Part shown: piece after piece, positions 41,606 through 51,097 of the stretch
How the letters are laid out: every line of letters starts with the position of its first letter
How positions within the stretch are numbered: the first letter of the stretch is position 1
Assembly (NCBI GenBank): GCA_947493165.1
Contig: CANLPY010000001.1
Location: forward strand, 1,650,501 to 1,714,500
DNA length: 64,000 nt
Source of the DNA: an uncultured Erythrobacter sp.
Lineage (GTDB): Bacteria; Pseudomonadota; Alphaproteobacteria; Sphingomonadales; Sphingomonadaceae
Direction of reading: 5' to 3'
Made by a program: the position numbers and the translations under genes
Notes under the pieces: generated by a model
What the model was told of the DNA's origin: nothing
The model's database searches: none
The model's input: only the letters and a program-made list of their open reading frames with translations

Positions 41606-42520
41606 TTAGACCGCGACGCTTGATTTTGCTCCTGCGGCGTCGATGTGCGCATGAATCTCATCGATGATCGTTTCCATCATCGCGATCGGCAAATCATGGC
41701 CCCAGCCTGGATAGGTGACCAGCTTAGCGTTAGGGATCGCTGCTGCGGTTGCGCGCCCCCCTTCGACCTTCACCAGCGGATCATCCTCGCCATGCAGCAC
41801 CAAGGTTGGCGTCGTGACGCTGCTTAGCCGCGCGGTGCGGTCGCCATCATCGATGATCGCTGCAAGTTGGCGCGGCAGGCCGGCGGGATAGACGCTGCGC
41901 TGGATGCCAGCGCGCACGCGCTCTCTCTGCCATTCAGGATCAGCGCGGTATCCAGGCGAACCGATGGCTTGAACCACTTTCATCCCATGCGCGACCAGAT
42001 CATCCTCTTCCATCGAAGTGAGCGGCGCGGTGAGCGTTTCAATCGCTTGCTTTTCAGCCTGAGGCAGTTTGGAATTGCCCGTCGTCGAAAAAATCGACGT
42101 TAGCGAGTGCAGCTTGTCTTCGTGGTGGATCGCCATCAATTGCGCGATCATGCCGCCCATGCTCGCGCCGACAACATGCGCTTTGTTGATGCCCAGCGCA
42201 TCCAGCACGCCTGCGCCATCATCCGCCATGTCTTTCAGTGTATAAGGCACCTTGGCAGGCCAACGCAGCTTTGCGCGGATCACTTGCCACGGCAAACTGG
42301 GCGCTTTTGCTCCTTCGAACTTCTGGCTGAGGCCAATGTCACGGTTGTCGAAACGGATCACGCGGTAACCCTTGCCCGCCAACGCTTCGACAAACTCAAT
42401 CGGCCAAAGCGTCATCTGCGCGCCGAGGCCCATCACCAGCAGCACGGGCGGATGCGAGGGATCGCCATGCTCATCGTAGAACAATTCCAAACCAGTGTTG
42501 GGCGTGGTGATGGTGGGCAT
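41606..42520 (-). CDS. Alpha/beta hydrolase
   Basis: 304 residues. LLVMGLGAQMTLW holds the oxyanion turn, DNRDIGLS follows, and GASMGGMIAQ (near 120) carries the nucleophile Ser. Asp in HGEDDPLV (near 245) and His in GWGHDLP (near 274) complete the triad. The protein resembles bacterial esterases and epoxide-hydrolase-like enzymes active on lipophilic esters. The substrate is unknown. Single gene, starts with ATG after a GAGAGGAACC ribosome binding site. Confidence 0.9.
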   Translation of the reverse strand: MPTITTPNTGLELFYDEHGDPSHPPVLLVMGLGAQMTLWPIEFVEALAGKGYRVIRFDNRDIGLSQKFEGAKAPSLPWQVIRAKLRWPAKVPYTLKDMADDGAGVLDALGINKAHVVGASMGGMIAQLMAIHHEDKLHSLTSIFSTTGNSKLPQAEKQAIETLTAPLTSMEEDDLVAHGMKVVQAIGSPGYRADPEWQRERVRAGIQRSVYPAGLPRQLAAIIDDGDRTARLSSVTTPTLVLHGEDDPLVKVEGGRATAAAIPNAKLVTYPGWGHDLPIAMMETIIDEIHAHIDAAGAKSSVAV

Positions 42521-42647
42521 TAATGGTTCCTCTCACGTTTCGGAATGACGTTACCATCCATGCAAATCGGGGCAAGATGCCGTAAGGGAAGCCTAAAGGT
42601 GTGCTGCTGAACCTATGCCAGCGGAGCGATAAATGCGCGGGTCACAC

Positions 42648-44243
42648 TCACGGAATCAGCACCGTATCCTGCGGGGTCTCGTCCAATTCGGGATAATCAA
42701 GCGTATAGTGCAAACCCCGGCTTTCGTGCCGCGCCAGCGCGCTGCGCACAATCAGTTTTGCCGACTGTAGCAGGTTCCGCAACTCAATGAGGTCGGTGGT
42801 GACGACAAAGCTGCCGTAGTAATCCTCGACCTCTTTATTGAGCAGGTCGATCCTGTTGGCAGCGCGTTCCAGCCGTTTGGTGGTCCGCACAATCCCGACA
42901 TAGTTCCACATGAAACGGCGGATTTCAGTCCAGTTCTGCTTGATCACCACCTGCTCATCAGAATCGGACACACGAGTCGCATCCCATTCCCGAATGGTAG
43001 GCGGTTCGGGCAGGCTGTCCCACTTCGCCAGAATATCACTCGCCGCCGCTTCGCCATAGACAAAGCATTCGAGCAGCGAATTGGATGCGAGGCGGTTCGC
43101 GCCATGGAGCCCGCTTTCCGTGCATTCACCCGCTGCCCAAAGCCCCGGAAGGTCCGTCGCCGCATCCAGCCCTACAACCACTCCGCCGCAGGTGTAATGC
43201 TGTGCGGGCACGACCGGGATCGGCTGTGAGGTCATATCAATGCCCAGGCTTGAAAGCTTCTCATCAATTGTTGGGAAGTGTTCGCGCACGAACTCCGCCG
43301 GTTGATGGCTGATGTCGAGATGGACGTAGTCGAGGCCGTAGCGTTTGATCTGGTCATCAATTGCGCGGGCCACGACATCGCGCGGGGCCAGCTCCATCCG
43401 CTCCGCGTCGTAATCCGCCATAAACCGGTGTCCGGTCTCCGGGTGGAGCAAGTGCCCGCCTTCGCCCCGTACTGCTTCGGTGATGAGAAAGTTTTTGACC
43501 TCAAGGTTGTACAGGCACGTCGGGTGGAACTGCATCATCTCCATGTTGGAAACGCGCGCGCCCGCTCGCCACGCCATCGCAATCCCATCGCCGGTCGCGC
43601 CGCGCGGCGCGGTAGAGAACAGGTAACAACGCCCCGCTCCGCCAGCCGCCAAAACAGTGGCGCGGGCGATATGCGCTTCCACCTCTCCCGTCTCTTCATT
43701 GAGCGCATAGACGCCCCAAACATGGCCTGCGCCCGAATATGTCTTGCGGTGTCGATCCGTGATCAGGTCAATTGCGGTGCGCCCGGCCAGCATGGTGATA
43801 TTGGGACTGGCATTGGCGGCATTCAGCAGCGCCTCTTGCACTGCCCAGCCCGTCGCATCATCGACATGGACGATGCGACGGTGCGAATGCCCACCTTCGC
43901 GGGTTAAATGCAGATCGCCGGAATCCTTGTTGAACGGCACGCCCAGCTCTATCAGGCGGTCAATGCTTTCAGGGGCTCGTTCGATCACGAACTCCACCGT
44001 CTCGCGGTCATTAAGGCCAGCGCCTGCCACCATCGTGTCGCGCACGTGATTGTCAAACGTGTCGCCTGCATCCAGCACGGCGGCGATCCCGCCCTGCGCC
44101 CATGCAGTTGATCCGCCAGTCAGCGATCCCTTGGCGAGCACCAGCACGCGCCGGGTTTCTGCCAAAGCGAGAGCTGCGGTAAGGCCCGCCGCACCTGAGC
44201 CAATGACGATGATGTCGTGATCTGATTGCAATGCGCTTTTCAT
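42648..44243 (-). CDS. nadB: L-aspartate oxidase
   Basis: About 531 residues; starts at 44243, 44255 or 44279 are possible, and 44243 has GAAG close by. NadB makes iminoaspartate, the first step of NAD synthesis. IIVIGSGAAGLTAALALAE is the FAD-binding strand, TGGSTAWAQGGIAA near 45 and THLTREGGHSHRRIVHVDD-like sequence near 120 contain the catalytic His/Arg, and TCGGVVVGLDAATDLPGLWAAGECT near 365 is the second FAD loop. The C-terminal helical domain is complete. nadA and nadC are not nearby. Confidence 0.95.
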   Translation of the reverse strand: MKSALQSDHDIIVIGSGAAGLTAALALAETRRVLVLAKGSLTGGSTAWAQGGIAAVLDAGDTFDNHVRDTMVAGAGLNDRETVEFVIERAPESIDRLIELGVPFNKDSGDLHLTREGGHSHRRIVHVDDATGWAVQEALLNAANASPNITMLAGRTAIDLITDRHRKTYSGAGHVWGVYALNEETGEVEAHIARATVLAAGGAGRCYLFSTAPRGATGDGIAMAWRAGARVSNMEMMQFHPTCLYNLEVKNFLITEAVRGEGGHLLHPETGHRFMADYDAERMELAPRDVVARAIDDQIKRYGLDYVHLDISHQPAEFVREHFPTIDEKLSSLGIDMTSQPIPVVPAQHYTCGGVVVGLDAATDLPGLWAAGECTESGLHGANRLASNSLLECFVYGEAAASDILAKWDSLPEPPTIREWDATRVSDSDEQVVIKQNWTEIRRFMWNYVGIVRTTKRLERAANRIDLLNKEVEDYYGSFVVTTDLIELRNLLQSAKLIVRSALARHESRGLHYTLDYPELDETPQDTVLIP

Positions 44244-44469
44244 GCGCAGCTTCATGGCGAAGCGCGCGGCGCTGGGCAAGCGCTCAAAACGTGTAAGCCA
44301 GATCGCCGGGCCAGCCGCAATTTCACAATTTTAATTGGGCGATCTGACTGCCGCCAGATAACTCACAAGGCTTGGGGAATGGGTCAACGGGTGAAACGAT
44401 AATTTAGAACATCATCCAAAGTTAGCGATGAGGCGCGCTTTCGATGAGTATTGTTGTGCGGGCGCTCTG

Positions 44470-44503
44470 CCTGCTGGGACGGCACCGTCCCGTTTCAAGC
44501 AGG
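44470..44503. other. Nested inverted repeat (cruciform) upstream of nadB
   Basis: CCTGCT and AGCAGG enclose GGGACGG-CA-CCGTCCC, a long two-part stem in the gap 44244-44608. No gene is recognised around it. It could be an operator, a terminator for the converging transcript or part of a small RNA. Confidence 0.4.
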
Positions 44504-44608
44504 GTGCATTGGGATGGACGCAAATACACCGGGCATTGTCGGCGATGCGGGGCCGAGATCCGGCGCAATGCGCAAAGGCAGTGGCGGCGTTAAGCGTGTC
44601 GCCGGCAC

Positions 44609-45601
44609 CTAAAGCGCAAAACAATCGAGGTCATCGGCCACCATCACATCGCCAGAATAGCTTCTGCCAATCGCGACCAGGCTTTCTTCAATTAGGCTTA
44701 GCGAGCGCTCCATATTGTGCGTCAGCACGACCCGTTCTGGCTCCAATGCTTTCGCAAGCTCACCGATTTGCGCAGGGGTTCGGTGCAAGCCGCGCGGTTG
44801 GCCTTGTTCGCCATTGATTACGTGATGTGCAAAAAGGATAGTGGGCTTCGCTCCGGAAAGATCGCTCGTGAACCGCTCACTCAATCCGCTTTGATCGCCA
44901 GTGATGACAAAGCTCGCATCTCCAACTTGAACTGAATAGCCTACCGCTGGCGCAGGTCCATGATGGACTGGATGCGCGATAATCGAAAATTCGTTTGAGA
45001 AATCGAGACCGACCGGCGCTGCTTCGCCGCCCTGTGTCGCTATATCAGTGACCAAAAGCTCGCGTTTGTTTTCGCTGCCATCGTCATAGCCGCCAAGATA
45101 AGCATATGCGCCGCCATCTTTGCTGAGCAGCCGGTTAAGAAATTCACGCGTTCCAGGGAAACGCTCGGCGGCGTCCGGGCCAGCGACCATTAACGGCGTG
45201 CCACCCCCTTCAAACCCGCCCGTGTTCAAAATGCCGGTTAGCCCACCAGCGTGATCACCGTGGAGATGGGTCAGCACGATGGCATCAAGTGTCGCAACTT
45301 TTGCGCCCGCCTCGGCGAAGCGCACAAATGCACCTGGTCCGGCATCAATCAACAGTTTGGCCTCGCCGTCGATCCACAAGAGATAGCTCGTGCCCGCGCG
45401 GTCATTTTCGGCAATTGGCCCGCCTGAGCCTAGCACTTGCAGGGCCGCCCCCTCGCCGGGGCATTCAGCAGGCTGTGCGCCGCGCGGCAGATTGCTGTCA
45501 GCAGTAGCAATTGCGCCGCTTTCATCCGCTCCCGCAGCAGAACACGCGGCGAGACCCGCAAATATCAATGAAATCGAACCCGCCCGCCAAATGCCGCGCA
45601 T
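44609..45601 (-). CDS. MBL-fold metallo-hydrolase lipoprotein
   Basis: 330 residues. A lipobox LAAC (residues 17-20) makes it an envelope lipoprotein. The metallo-beta-lactamase fold has THLHGDHAGG (near 112, the HxHxDH zinc motif), a second-site His in HPVHHGPAPAVGYSVQVGDA (near 211), ITGDQSG with the bridging Asp and VLTHNMERS near the end. The layout is closest to RNase Z/arylsulfatase-like hydrolases, which act outside the cytoplasm when lipidated. Substrate unknown. It follows an ABC ATPase gene by 13 bases on the same strand. Confidence 0.88.
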   Translation of the reverse strand: MRGIWRAGSISLIFAGLAACSAAGADESGAIATADSNLPRGAQPAECPGEGAALQVLGSGGPIAENDRAGTSYLLWIDGEAKLLIDAGPGAFVRFAEAGAKVATLDAIVLTHLHGDHAGGLTGILNTGGFEGGGTPLMVAGPDAAERFPGTREFLNRLLSKDGGAYAYLGGYDDGSENKRELLVTDIATQGGEAAPVGLDFSNEFSIIAHPVHHGPAPAVGYSVQVGDASFVITGDQSGLSERFTSDLSGAKPTILFAHHVINGEQGQPRGLHRTPAQIGELAKALEPERVVLTHNMERSLSLIEESLVAIGRSYSGDVMVADDLDCFAL

Positions 45602-45614
45602 CGCCTTCTCTCCC

Positions 45615-46568
45615 TTAGTTGCCCGTTCCGGTTAGCGAGACGAACACGTCTTCCAAATCCGCTTCGCGCGTGGTGACATCCTCAATTGTTAAACCTTGAC
45701 CCTGCAAGATTGCTAACACTTGGCCTGCGTTGAGCTTATCCTTGTCATAGGTCACCTCAACGCCGCGCGGTCCGGCAAGCTCCACCTTGGTAAAAGCGTC
45801 ATGTGCAGGTGCGGCCGTAAGATCATTTTCCACTGTAACAGCGACGATCTTCTCACGCGCCATATCGACCAATTCGCGCGTCGGCTTATTCGCAATCAGC
45901 TCTCCGTGATTGATGATCGCGATCCGGTCGCACAATTCCTCTGCCTCTTCGAGGTAGTGGGTGGTGAGCACCACGGTCACCCCGTCATTGTTGAGGCTCG
46001 TCACCAATTCCCACAGTTGGCGGCGCAATTCGACATCTACGCCTGCAGTCGGCTCATCCAGCACCAAGATGGGTGGCGAGTGGACCATCGCCTTTGCCAC
46101 GAGCAGCCGCCGCTTCATCCCGCCTGACAAAGTTCTGGCATAGGCATCGCGTTTGTCTGCCAAGCGCACGGCTTCCAACAATTCCTCGCTGCGCCGTTTG
46201 CCAGCAGGAATGCCATAAAAACCGCTATGATTTTCTAGCACCTCATAAGGGGTGAAGAACGGATCAAAGACGATTTCCTGCGGTACGATCCCGATGGCTC
46301 GGCTGGCATTGCGCCGCTGATGATCAATATCAAAGCCCCAGATATTAGCCGTGCCGCTGGTCTTGTTGACCAGCCCAGCGAGCGTGTTGATCAAAGTCGA
46401 TTTGCCCGCACCATTGGGGCCCAGCAGGCCAAAGATAGACCCTTGCGGCACATCGAAGCTGACATCGTTCAATGCCAGCTTCCCTTCCGCATCAGCGCCT
46501 TTGGCACCTTTCGGCGGGGCATAGCGTTTGGTCAGGTTCTTGATCGAAATGGCAGGTTCTTTGCTCAT
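45615..46568 (-). CDS. ABC transporter ATP-binding protein (ABC-2/NatA type)
   Basis: 317 residues from the ATG at 46568. Walker A GPNGAGKST (near 57), a Q-loop VPQEIVFDPFFTPYE, signature LSGGMKRR (near 153), Walker B ILVLDEPTAGVD and switch TTHYLEEAEE. The C-terminal extension (ADLEDVFVSLTG) is that of drug/lipopolysaccharide-type ABC-2 exporters. No permease gene adjoins it: the next gene is an MBL lipoprotein and the preceding one is divergent, so the membrane partner must be encoded elsewhere. Confidence 0.93.
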   Translation of the reverse strand: MSKEPAISIKNLTKRYAPPKGAKGADAEGKLALNDVSFDVPQGSIFGLLGPNGAGKSTLINTLAGLVNKTSGTANIWGFDIDHQRRNASRAIGIVPQEIVFDPFFTPYEVLENHSGFYGIPAGKRRSEELLEAVRLADKRDAYARTLSGGMKRRLLVAKAMVHSPPILVLDEPTAGVDVELRRQLWELVTSLNNDGVTVVLTTHYLEEAEELCDRIAIINHGELIANKPTRELVDMAREKIVAVTVENDLTAAPAHDAFTKVELAGPRGVEVTYDKDKLNAGQVLAILQGQGLTIEDVTTREADLEDVFVSLTGTGN

Positions 46569-46673
46569 GCTGCTCGCCATACCCAAGCACTGGCGTGGCG
46601 CAAGACCGCTTGTCGGGGTGAGTGTTCAAACAGAGATTGAATTCAGGTCGCTGGGGGATTATCGGCAACGGTC

Positions 46674-46934
46674 ATGAACATTGCTCCACCTGAAGTGCTG
46701 ATTGTCGAAACGCGCCGCGTAAGCTGTGATGGCGCCAGCGGTATTCGCGGCGGCACAAATTATCGCCCGGCAGCCTTGGGCCACCCGCGCATCTATCTTG
46801 AAATTGATGCGCACGGCTATATCGATTGCGGCTATTGCGACCGGCGCTTTGTATTGAAGGACGGACCTGCCGACGGTGCAGATCAAGCAAGTCTGCCTGA
46901 CATTTCAGAAGGAAGCGATCCTGGCCATCGCTGA
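46674..46934 (+). CDS. CHCC zinc-finger protein
   Basis: 86 residues. VSCDGASG (Cys), LGHPRIYLEIDAHGYIDCGYCDRRFVL (His and two Cys) is the zf-CHCC domain also found in the complex I subunit NDUFS6. It is the common short alphaproteobacterial protein of this type; a role in complex I or iron-sulfur handling is inferred from the eukaryotic relative. Divergent from the ABC ATPase gene, with about 105 bases between starts. Confidence 0.93.
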   Translation: MNIAPPEVLIVETRRVSCDGASGIRGGTNYRPAALGHPRIYLEIDAHGYIDCGYCDRRFVLKDGPADGADQASLPDISEGSDPGHR

Positions 46935-47042
46935 TTGGCGATGTAAGTTACGCCCCCGACTTTGGTATTTGGGAGTCAGCGATTGTTCACTTGACCTGTC
47001 ATATAGCTGCAAATGAAGGGTCTTACCGAAGGAGAAGTGTCC

Positions 47043-47492
47043 GTGGTTCGCTCATTGAAATCGATCGCCATAACTGCTGCCGGTGCTGCCGGCCTCGCTT
47101 TAATCGCATCGCCTGCCGCAATGGCTGAAGATGCCGAATCTGCCGAAATGACAAAGGGCGAAAAGAAACTTCAAAAGATCCTTGAAGGCCGCGTCGCCGG
47201 AGAGCCAGTACGCTGTATTCGCCGCTTTGAAAGCCGGCGTCAGCGCACGATTGACGACACCGCTTATGTCTATGGCAGCGGCAAAACGCTTTATGTTCAG
47301 CGCACGAAGCACCCGGAAAGCATCGATGATGATGATATTCTGGTGATCCGCAAGTTCGGCGATTCACGGCTCTGCCGGCTAGAGCAGATCACAACAGTCG
47401 ATCGCTTCACCGGGTTCTTCACCGGTGCCGTCTTCTTCGATGATTTCGTGCCGTATACACGGGTTGAAAAGCAATCCGAAGCTGAGAGCTAA
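47043..47492 (+). CDS. Secreted protein of unknown function
   Basis: 149 residues from a GTG at 47043 with AAGGAG 7 bases upstream; the ATG at 47013 lacks such a site. A signal peptide (SIAITAAGAAGLALIASPAAMA before ED) is followed by GEKKLQKILEGRVAGEPVRCIRRFESR, YVYGSGKTLYVQRTK and SRLCRLEQITTVDRFTGF. Two cysteines could form a disulfide. The pattern is that of a small periplasmic protein common in Sphingomonadales, but its function is unknown. A very strong terminator follows. Confidence 0.75.
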   Translation: MVRSLKSIAITAAGAAGLALIASPAAMAEDAESAEMTKGEKKLQKILEGRVAGEPVRCIRRFESRRQRTIDDTAYVYGSGKTLYVQRTKHPESIDDDDILVIRKFGDSRLCRLEQITTVDRFTGFFTGAVFFDDFVPYTRVEKQSEAES

Positions 47493-47523
47493 GCCGCTCC
47501 CCAGGCGCTATTACAAAAGAAAA

Positions 47524-47567
47524 AAGCTGGCGCACAGTGGAAGGGGCTTTCCGCTGTGCGCCAGCTT
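47524..47567. terminator. Strong bidirectional terminator
   Basis: AAGCTGGCGCACAG and CTGTGCGCCAGCTT are perfect 14-bp arms, with a smaller GGAA/TTCC stem inside, between two converging genes. An A-run precedes it, so it should stop transcripts from both sides. Confidence 0.9.
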
Positions 47568-47612
47568 ATTCGTTGGTCACCCCGTTGTTAGTGGGGAACG
47601 GGCGACCTGCGC

Positions 47613-48218
47613 CTATCCGATATGCGCTTGATTTGCAGATGTGCAGCTTTGAGCCACGCCGTTATCAGATGGCGCGTTAAAGGCTGCTGGTGCGAAAGCA
47701 GGTGAACTCGCGGCAATAGTGGCTTGCAACCTTGGTCGGGCCAGTCCTTCTATTGAAACACGGTAATTCTCGGTGATTTCCGCTAGTTCGCTCTGCAGGG
47801 CACCTTCATTTTCGGCCCAAACAGCCTCCAGTTCACGCTTGCGCCACAGTGCTTCTTCGTGGTCTGCCTCAGCAGTCAATGACGAACCTAGGCGGTCCGG
47901 TTGATCGACTAGTCCGGGTCCCTCGTTCAGTTTGGGATCGGCATAGGTAGCCAGCGCTGAAACAAATCTGCGATCGAACCGGCGGCGTTCCTGCAAGCCC
48001 GCCTCAGCACGATTGCATTGAATGCCATACGCTTTGTCGCGCCGGTCTGGGCTGATTGAAAGCCCTTCAAGCTGAATTTCATGACGACCAGCAGCCATCT
48101 CTGTCTCGGTAATCTTCTGCATACGGGCCGCGCCATGCATTTCTCCGAGGATCCAGCTAACAACACATGGCGCTGCGAGCAGCACTACCCAAGCTTCTAG
48201 TGCAAGAAAGTCTTGCAT
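47613..48218 (-). CDS. Membrane-anchored protein of unknown function
   Basis: 201 residues from the ATG at 48218 with AAAGG about 7 bases upstream. The N-terminus (LALEAWVVLLAAPCVVSWILG) is one membrane helix. The rest is helical and charged (EADHEEALWRKRELEAVWAE then ALQSELAEITENYRVSIEGL), likely coiled coil, with a low-complexity Ala/Ser end. No family recognised; it could be a structural or scaffold protein of the envelope. Confidence 0.6.
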   Translation of the reverse strand: MQDFLALEAWVVLLAAPCVVSWILGEMHGAARMQKITETEMAAGRHEIQLEGLSISPDRRDKAYGIQCNRAEAGLQERRRFDRRFVSALATYADPKLNEGPGLVDQPDRLGSSLTAEADHEEALWRKRELEAVWAENEGALQSELAEITENYRVSIEGLARPRLQATIAASSPAFAPAAFNAPSDNGVAQSCTSANQAHIG

Positions 48219-48469
48219 TCTTATGCCTTTCCGCGCTCTGACCCCCGTCATCACGCCGCAAGTGTTACGATCCCATGGGTCAGACGCGATTTCGCCGGGC
48301 CACAAATCATAAATACGCGAAAGGTTCCCGGAATATCACCGGGTTGAATACTTGGTTGGACGTTAAGAATGTCGCAGGCGAATGGCACTGCAACGCCCTT
48401 AGGGGACACTCCCTAACTGTGAGCGCCTAAGTGAACCCGCCCTCGGCGAGCGCTGCGATCCGCAATGAA

Positions 48470-49447
48470 TCACCCAGCGGCGATTTGGCTATTCATGCGA
48501 GCAACGATCTGTTCCGCTTGGCTCATAATCCCGTCGATCAATTCCTGACAGGTCGGGATATCATTGATGAGGCCTGCGACCATGCCGCAACTCCACGCGC
48601 CTTCATCCATCGCGCCTTCCATCATTATCTTGGGGTAAACGCCCGCGACCTCTGGCAGAATGTCCTGAATGGTAATCGCATCGCCCAGCTCTTTTTCTTT
48701 TTCGAGCAGGCGGTCAACCGCGTCATTGGCCAGCACACGTTCGGTGTTGCGAAGCGGGCGCATGACAAGACGGGTGTCGAGTTCAGAGGCTTCGATAATC
48801 GCCTTCTTCACATTCTCATGCACGGGAGCTTCTTTGGTGGCGATAAAGCGCGTGCCCATATTCATGCCCTGCGCGCCCATGGCTAGCGATGCGATAAGGC
48901 TGCGGCCATCAGCCATTCCGCCTGACGACACGAACGGTATTTCCAGCTCATCAGCGGCACGGGGCAGCAAAATGAAATTAGGAATATCGTCCTCACCCGG
49001 ATGCCCGCCGCATTCAAACCCATCAACCGAAACAGCATCACAGCCGATCTCTTGCGCCTTCAGGCTGTGCCTTACGCTGGTGCATTTGTGGATTACCTTG
49101 ATCCCTGCGTCTTTTAGCGGGCCAAGCAGTTCAACCGGATTGCGGCCGGCGGTCTCCACCGCTTTCACACCGCCATCAATCACAGCCTTCACAAGGCCCG
49201 GATAGTCCGGCGGGGTCAACGTCGGCAGGATCGTAAGGTTCACGCCAAACGGCTTGTCAGTCATATCCTTGCAGCGTGCGATTTCATTGGCGAGCTTTTC
49301 TGGAGTGCCTTGCGTGAGGCCGGTAATAATACCCAGGCCGCCCGCATTAGAAACCGCCGCCGCCATTTCTGCAAATCCGACATAATGCATGCCGCCTTGA
49401 ATAATGGGATGCTGGATGCCGAACATTTCGGTGATGGCGGTTTTCAT
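48470..49447 (-). CDS. Nitronate monooxygenase / 2-nitropropane dioxygenase family flavoprotein
   Basis: 325 residues. FGIQHPIIQGGMHYVG near 9 and VSNAGGLGIITGL near 34 are FMN-binding starts of the TIM barrel. GFECGGHPGEDDIPNFILLP near 150 is the classic GxExGGHxG motif, and IPFVSSGGMADGRSLIASLAMGAQGMNMGTRF near 190-220 closes the phosphate site. The enzyme oxidises nitronates or serves as an enoyl reductase relative; the true substrate is unknown. Single gene with GAGGGAGACC before the ATG. Confidence 0.93.
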   Translation of the reverse strand: MKTAITEMFGIQHPIIQGGMHYVGFAEMAAAVSNAGGLGIITGLTQGTPEKLANEIARCKDMTDKPFGVNLTILPTLTPPDYPGLVKAVIDGGVKAVETAGRNPVELLGPLKDAGIKVIHKCTSVRHSLKAQEIGCDAVSVDGFECGGHPGEDDIPNFILLPRAADELEIPFVSSGGMADGRSLIASLAMGAQGMNMGTRFIATKEAPVHENVKKAIIEASELDTRLVMRPLRNTERVLANDAVDRLLEKEKELGDAITIQDILPEVAGVYPKIMMEGAMDEGAWSCGMVAGLINDIPTCQELIDGIMSQAEQIVARMNSQIAAG

Positions 49448-49542
49448 GGCTTTGGTCTCCCTCAAACGTGTGTTGCGAGCGAAACAAGCCGAGTTTTGTC
49501 GCACTTGCAAGCACGGTTTTGCGAGCGCCCCATACCGTAGCG

Positions 49543-50199
49543 TCAGGGTTCTTCGCGTTTGATCGGTCCGGTCTCGCACAGGTCGCTGACCACGCAAATC
49601 TCGCACTTGGGCACGCGCGCTCTGCATACGCGCTTGCCAAATTGTATGAGCCAGAAATGCCCATCCGCCATCGCCCAATCGGGACTGCGCGCCTCCAATT
49701 GCTGCGCGGTCTTGTCCGCCGTCTTCGCGTTGGTCAGGCCGATACGATTGCACACCCGGTGAACATGGGTGTCGACGGCAATCACGTCTTTGCCAAAGGT
49801 AAAGCTCATCACGATATCGGCACACTTGCGGCCAATGCCGGGCAGGCTCATCAACCCTTCTCGTGTGCTCGGCACGGCGCCATCATGCTCGGTCAGCAAT
49901 GCGGTGCAGAACTTGCGAATGTTCTTGGTCTTATTGTTATAGAGCCCGCACGGTTTAATCGCATCGGCAATCGCCTTGTCGTCGAGCGCGAGCATATCTT
50001 CAGGTGTCTTGGCGAGCTTGAACAGCGCCTGGGTCGCTGCCGCCGTGTTCCGATCGAGCGACTGGGCAGACAGCATGCAAGATATGCAGGAGCGAAAGGC
50101 GTCGGGCTGCCCTTTGGGACCTTTGGCATTTCTTGTGCGCCCCGGCATTGCCTCTGACAGGCGGCGATAGACAGTCTCAATTTCAGTTTCGCTGAGCAT
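49543..50199 (-). CDS. nth: Endonuclease III (DNA glycosylase/AP lyase)
   Basis: 218 residues. The HhH-GPD core is present: LPGIGRKCADIVMSF (helix-hairpin-helix with the catalytic Lys) and VIAVDTHVHRVCNRIG (catalytic Asp). The C-terminus has CRARVPKCEICVVSDLC, the C-x6-C-x2-C-x5-C cluster site that binds 4Fe-4S. Endonuclease III removes oxidised pyrimidines in base excision repair. A second HhH-GPD gene lies 0.9 kb upstream on the same strand. Confidence 0.96.
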   Translation of the reverse strand: MLSETEIETVYRRLSEAMPGRTRNAKGPKGQPDAFRSCISCMLSAQSLDRNTAAATQALFKLAKTPEDMLALDDKAIADAIKPCGLYNNKTKNIRKFCTALLTEHDGAVPSTREGLMSLPGIGRKCADIVMSFTFGKDVIAVDTHVHRVCNRIGLTNAKTADKTAQQLEARSPDWAMADGHFWLIQFGKRVCRARVPKCEICVVSDLCETGPIKREEP

Positions 50200-50236
50200 T
50201 CTATGTCAGCGAACCAGAGCAAGCACGGTTCCACGC

Positions 50237-51097
50237 TTATTGCGTTGGCCTGCGCGAAGCATTGATGGTCAGCACGATCCCTCCAAGGATCAGGGCGCCG
50301 CCAATAGCAATGCTCATGGTCAGCGCTTCGGAAAGCAGCAACACCCCGCCCAGCGCTGCCACAACCGGAGTCGCCAATTGCACGCTCGCAACAGTCGCAA
50401 GACCAAGCATTGGCGCAACTTTATACCAAACGATGTATCCTAAGGCCGACGTCACCACGCCAGATATTGCCGCCAGCAAAACCCCCTCCCAGCGCGGCAT
50501 GGCCGTGTCGAACAGAGACATCGGCAGGACGATAAGGCTCGCAATAAAGAAATATCGCGCCGTGCTACCTGTGGCTCCGCCCGGCCTGCCCGCCGAACTG
50601 CGTCCAATCAAGGTGTAGACACCCCAAGCGACGCCTGCGCCCGCCATCATCAAGCCGGGAACGAGCGCGACTGCTCCTTCGCTCATCGCATTCCAAGGCG
50701 CGAGCACATAGACAAGCCCTGAAACTGCCAACACCATTCCCAACCACCCGCGAGCGTTCAATCGCTCGCCTCGCGCAATACCGATTGTCAGGATCGTGGC
50801 TTGGACAAAGCCAAACAATATCAGCGCGCCAAGCCCAGCTCCCAAATGGATATATGCGAGCGAAAAGCCTGCAACATAGGCCGATAACGCAACTGCGCCT
50901 GGCAGATCAGCGCGTGAAGGACGCGCTCCCAGAAACGGCAGGAGTACGAGCGCACCGGAGGCCAGACGGATCACAGAATACGCGCCTGCCTCAATCGCAC
51001 CATCAGCCAAAGCCGCCCGCGCAAGCAGCGAATTGCCCGCAAAGGCGGCAATGGCGAGCGCCGCCAACAAAGCGATGAGTAATGCGTTCTGCTTCAA
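50237..51097 (-). CDS. EamA/DMT-family transporter
   Basis: 286 residues with ten hydrophobic helices in two similar halves, the EamA repeat. Signatures are FAGNSLLARAAL near the start, the positively charged RLNARGWLGMVLAVSGLVYVL at the half boundary, and the closing PVVAALGGVLLLSEALTMSIAIGGALILGGI. Members export metabolites or amino-acid derivatives; the substrate is unknown. It lies between two HhH-GPD genes and its start abuts the stop of neither. Confidence 0.92.
   Translation of the reverse strand: MKQNALLIALLAALAIAAFAGNSLLARAALADGAIEAGAYSVIRLASGALVLLPFLGARPSRADLPGAVALSAYVAGFSLAYIHLGAGLGALILFGFVQATILTIGIARGERLNARGWLGMVLAVSGLVYVLAPWNAMSEGAVALVPGLMMAGAGVAWGVYTLIGRSSAGRPGGATGSTARYFFIASLIVLPMSLFDTAMPRWEGVLLAAISGVVTSALGYIVWYKVAPMLGLATVASVQLATPVVAALGGVLLLSEALTMSIAIGGALILGGIVLTINASRRPTQ

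Noticed and set aside
44412..44624. Cys-rich 70-codon frame between nadB and the MBL gene
   Set aside because: No ribosome binding site, overlaps a structured inverted repeat and has no conserved features.
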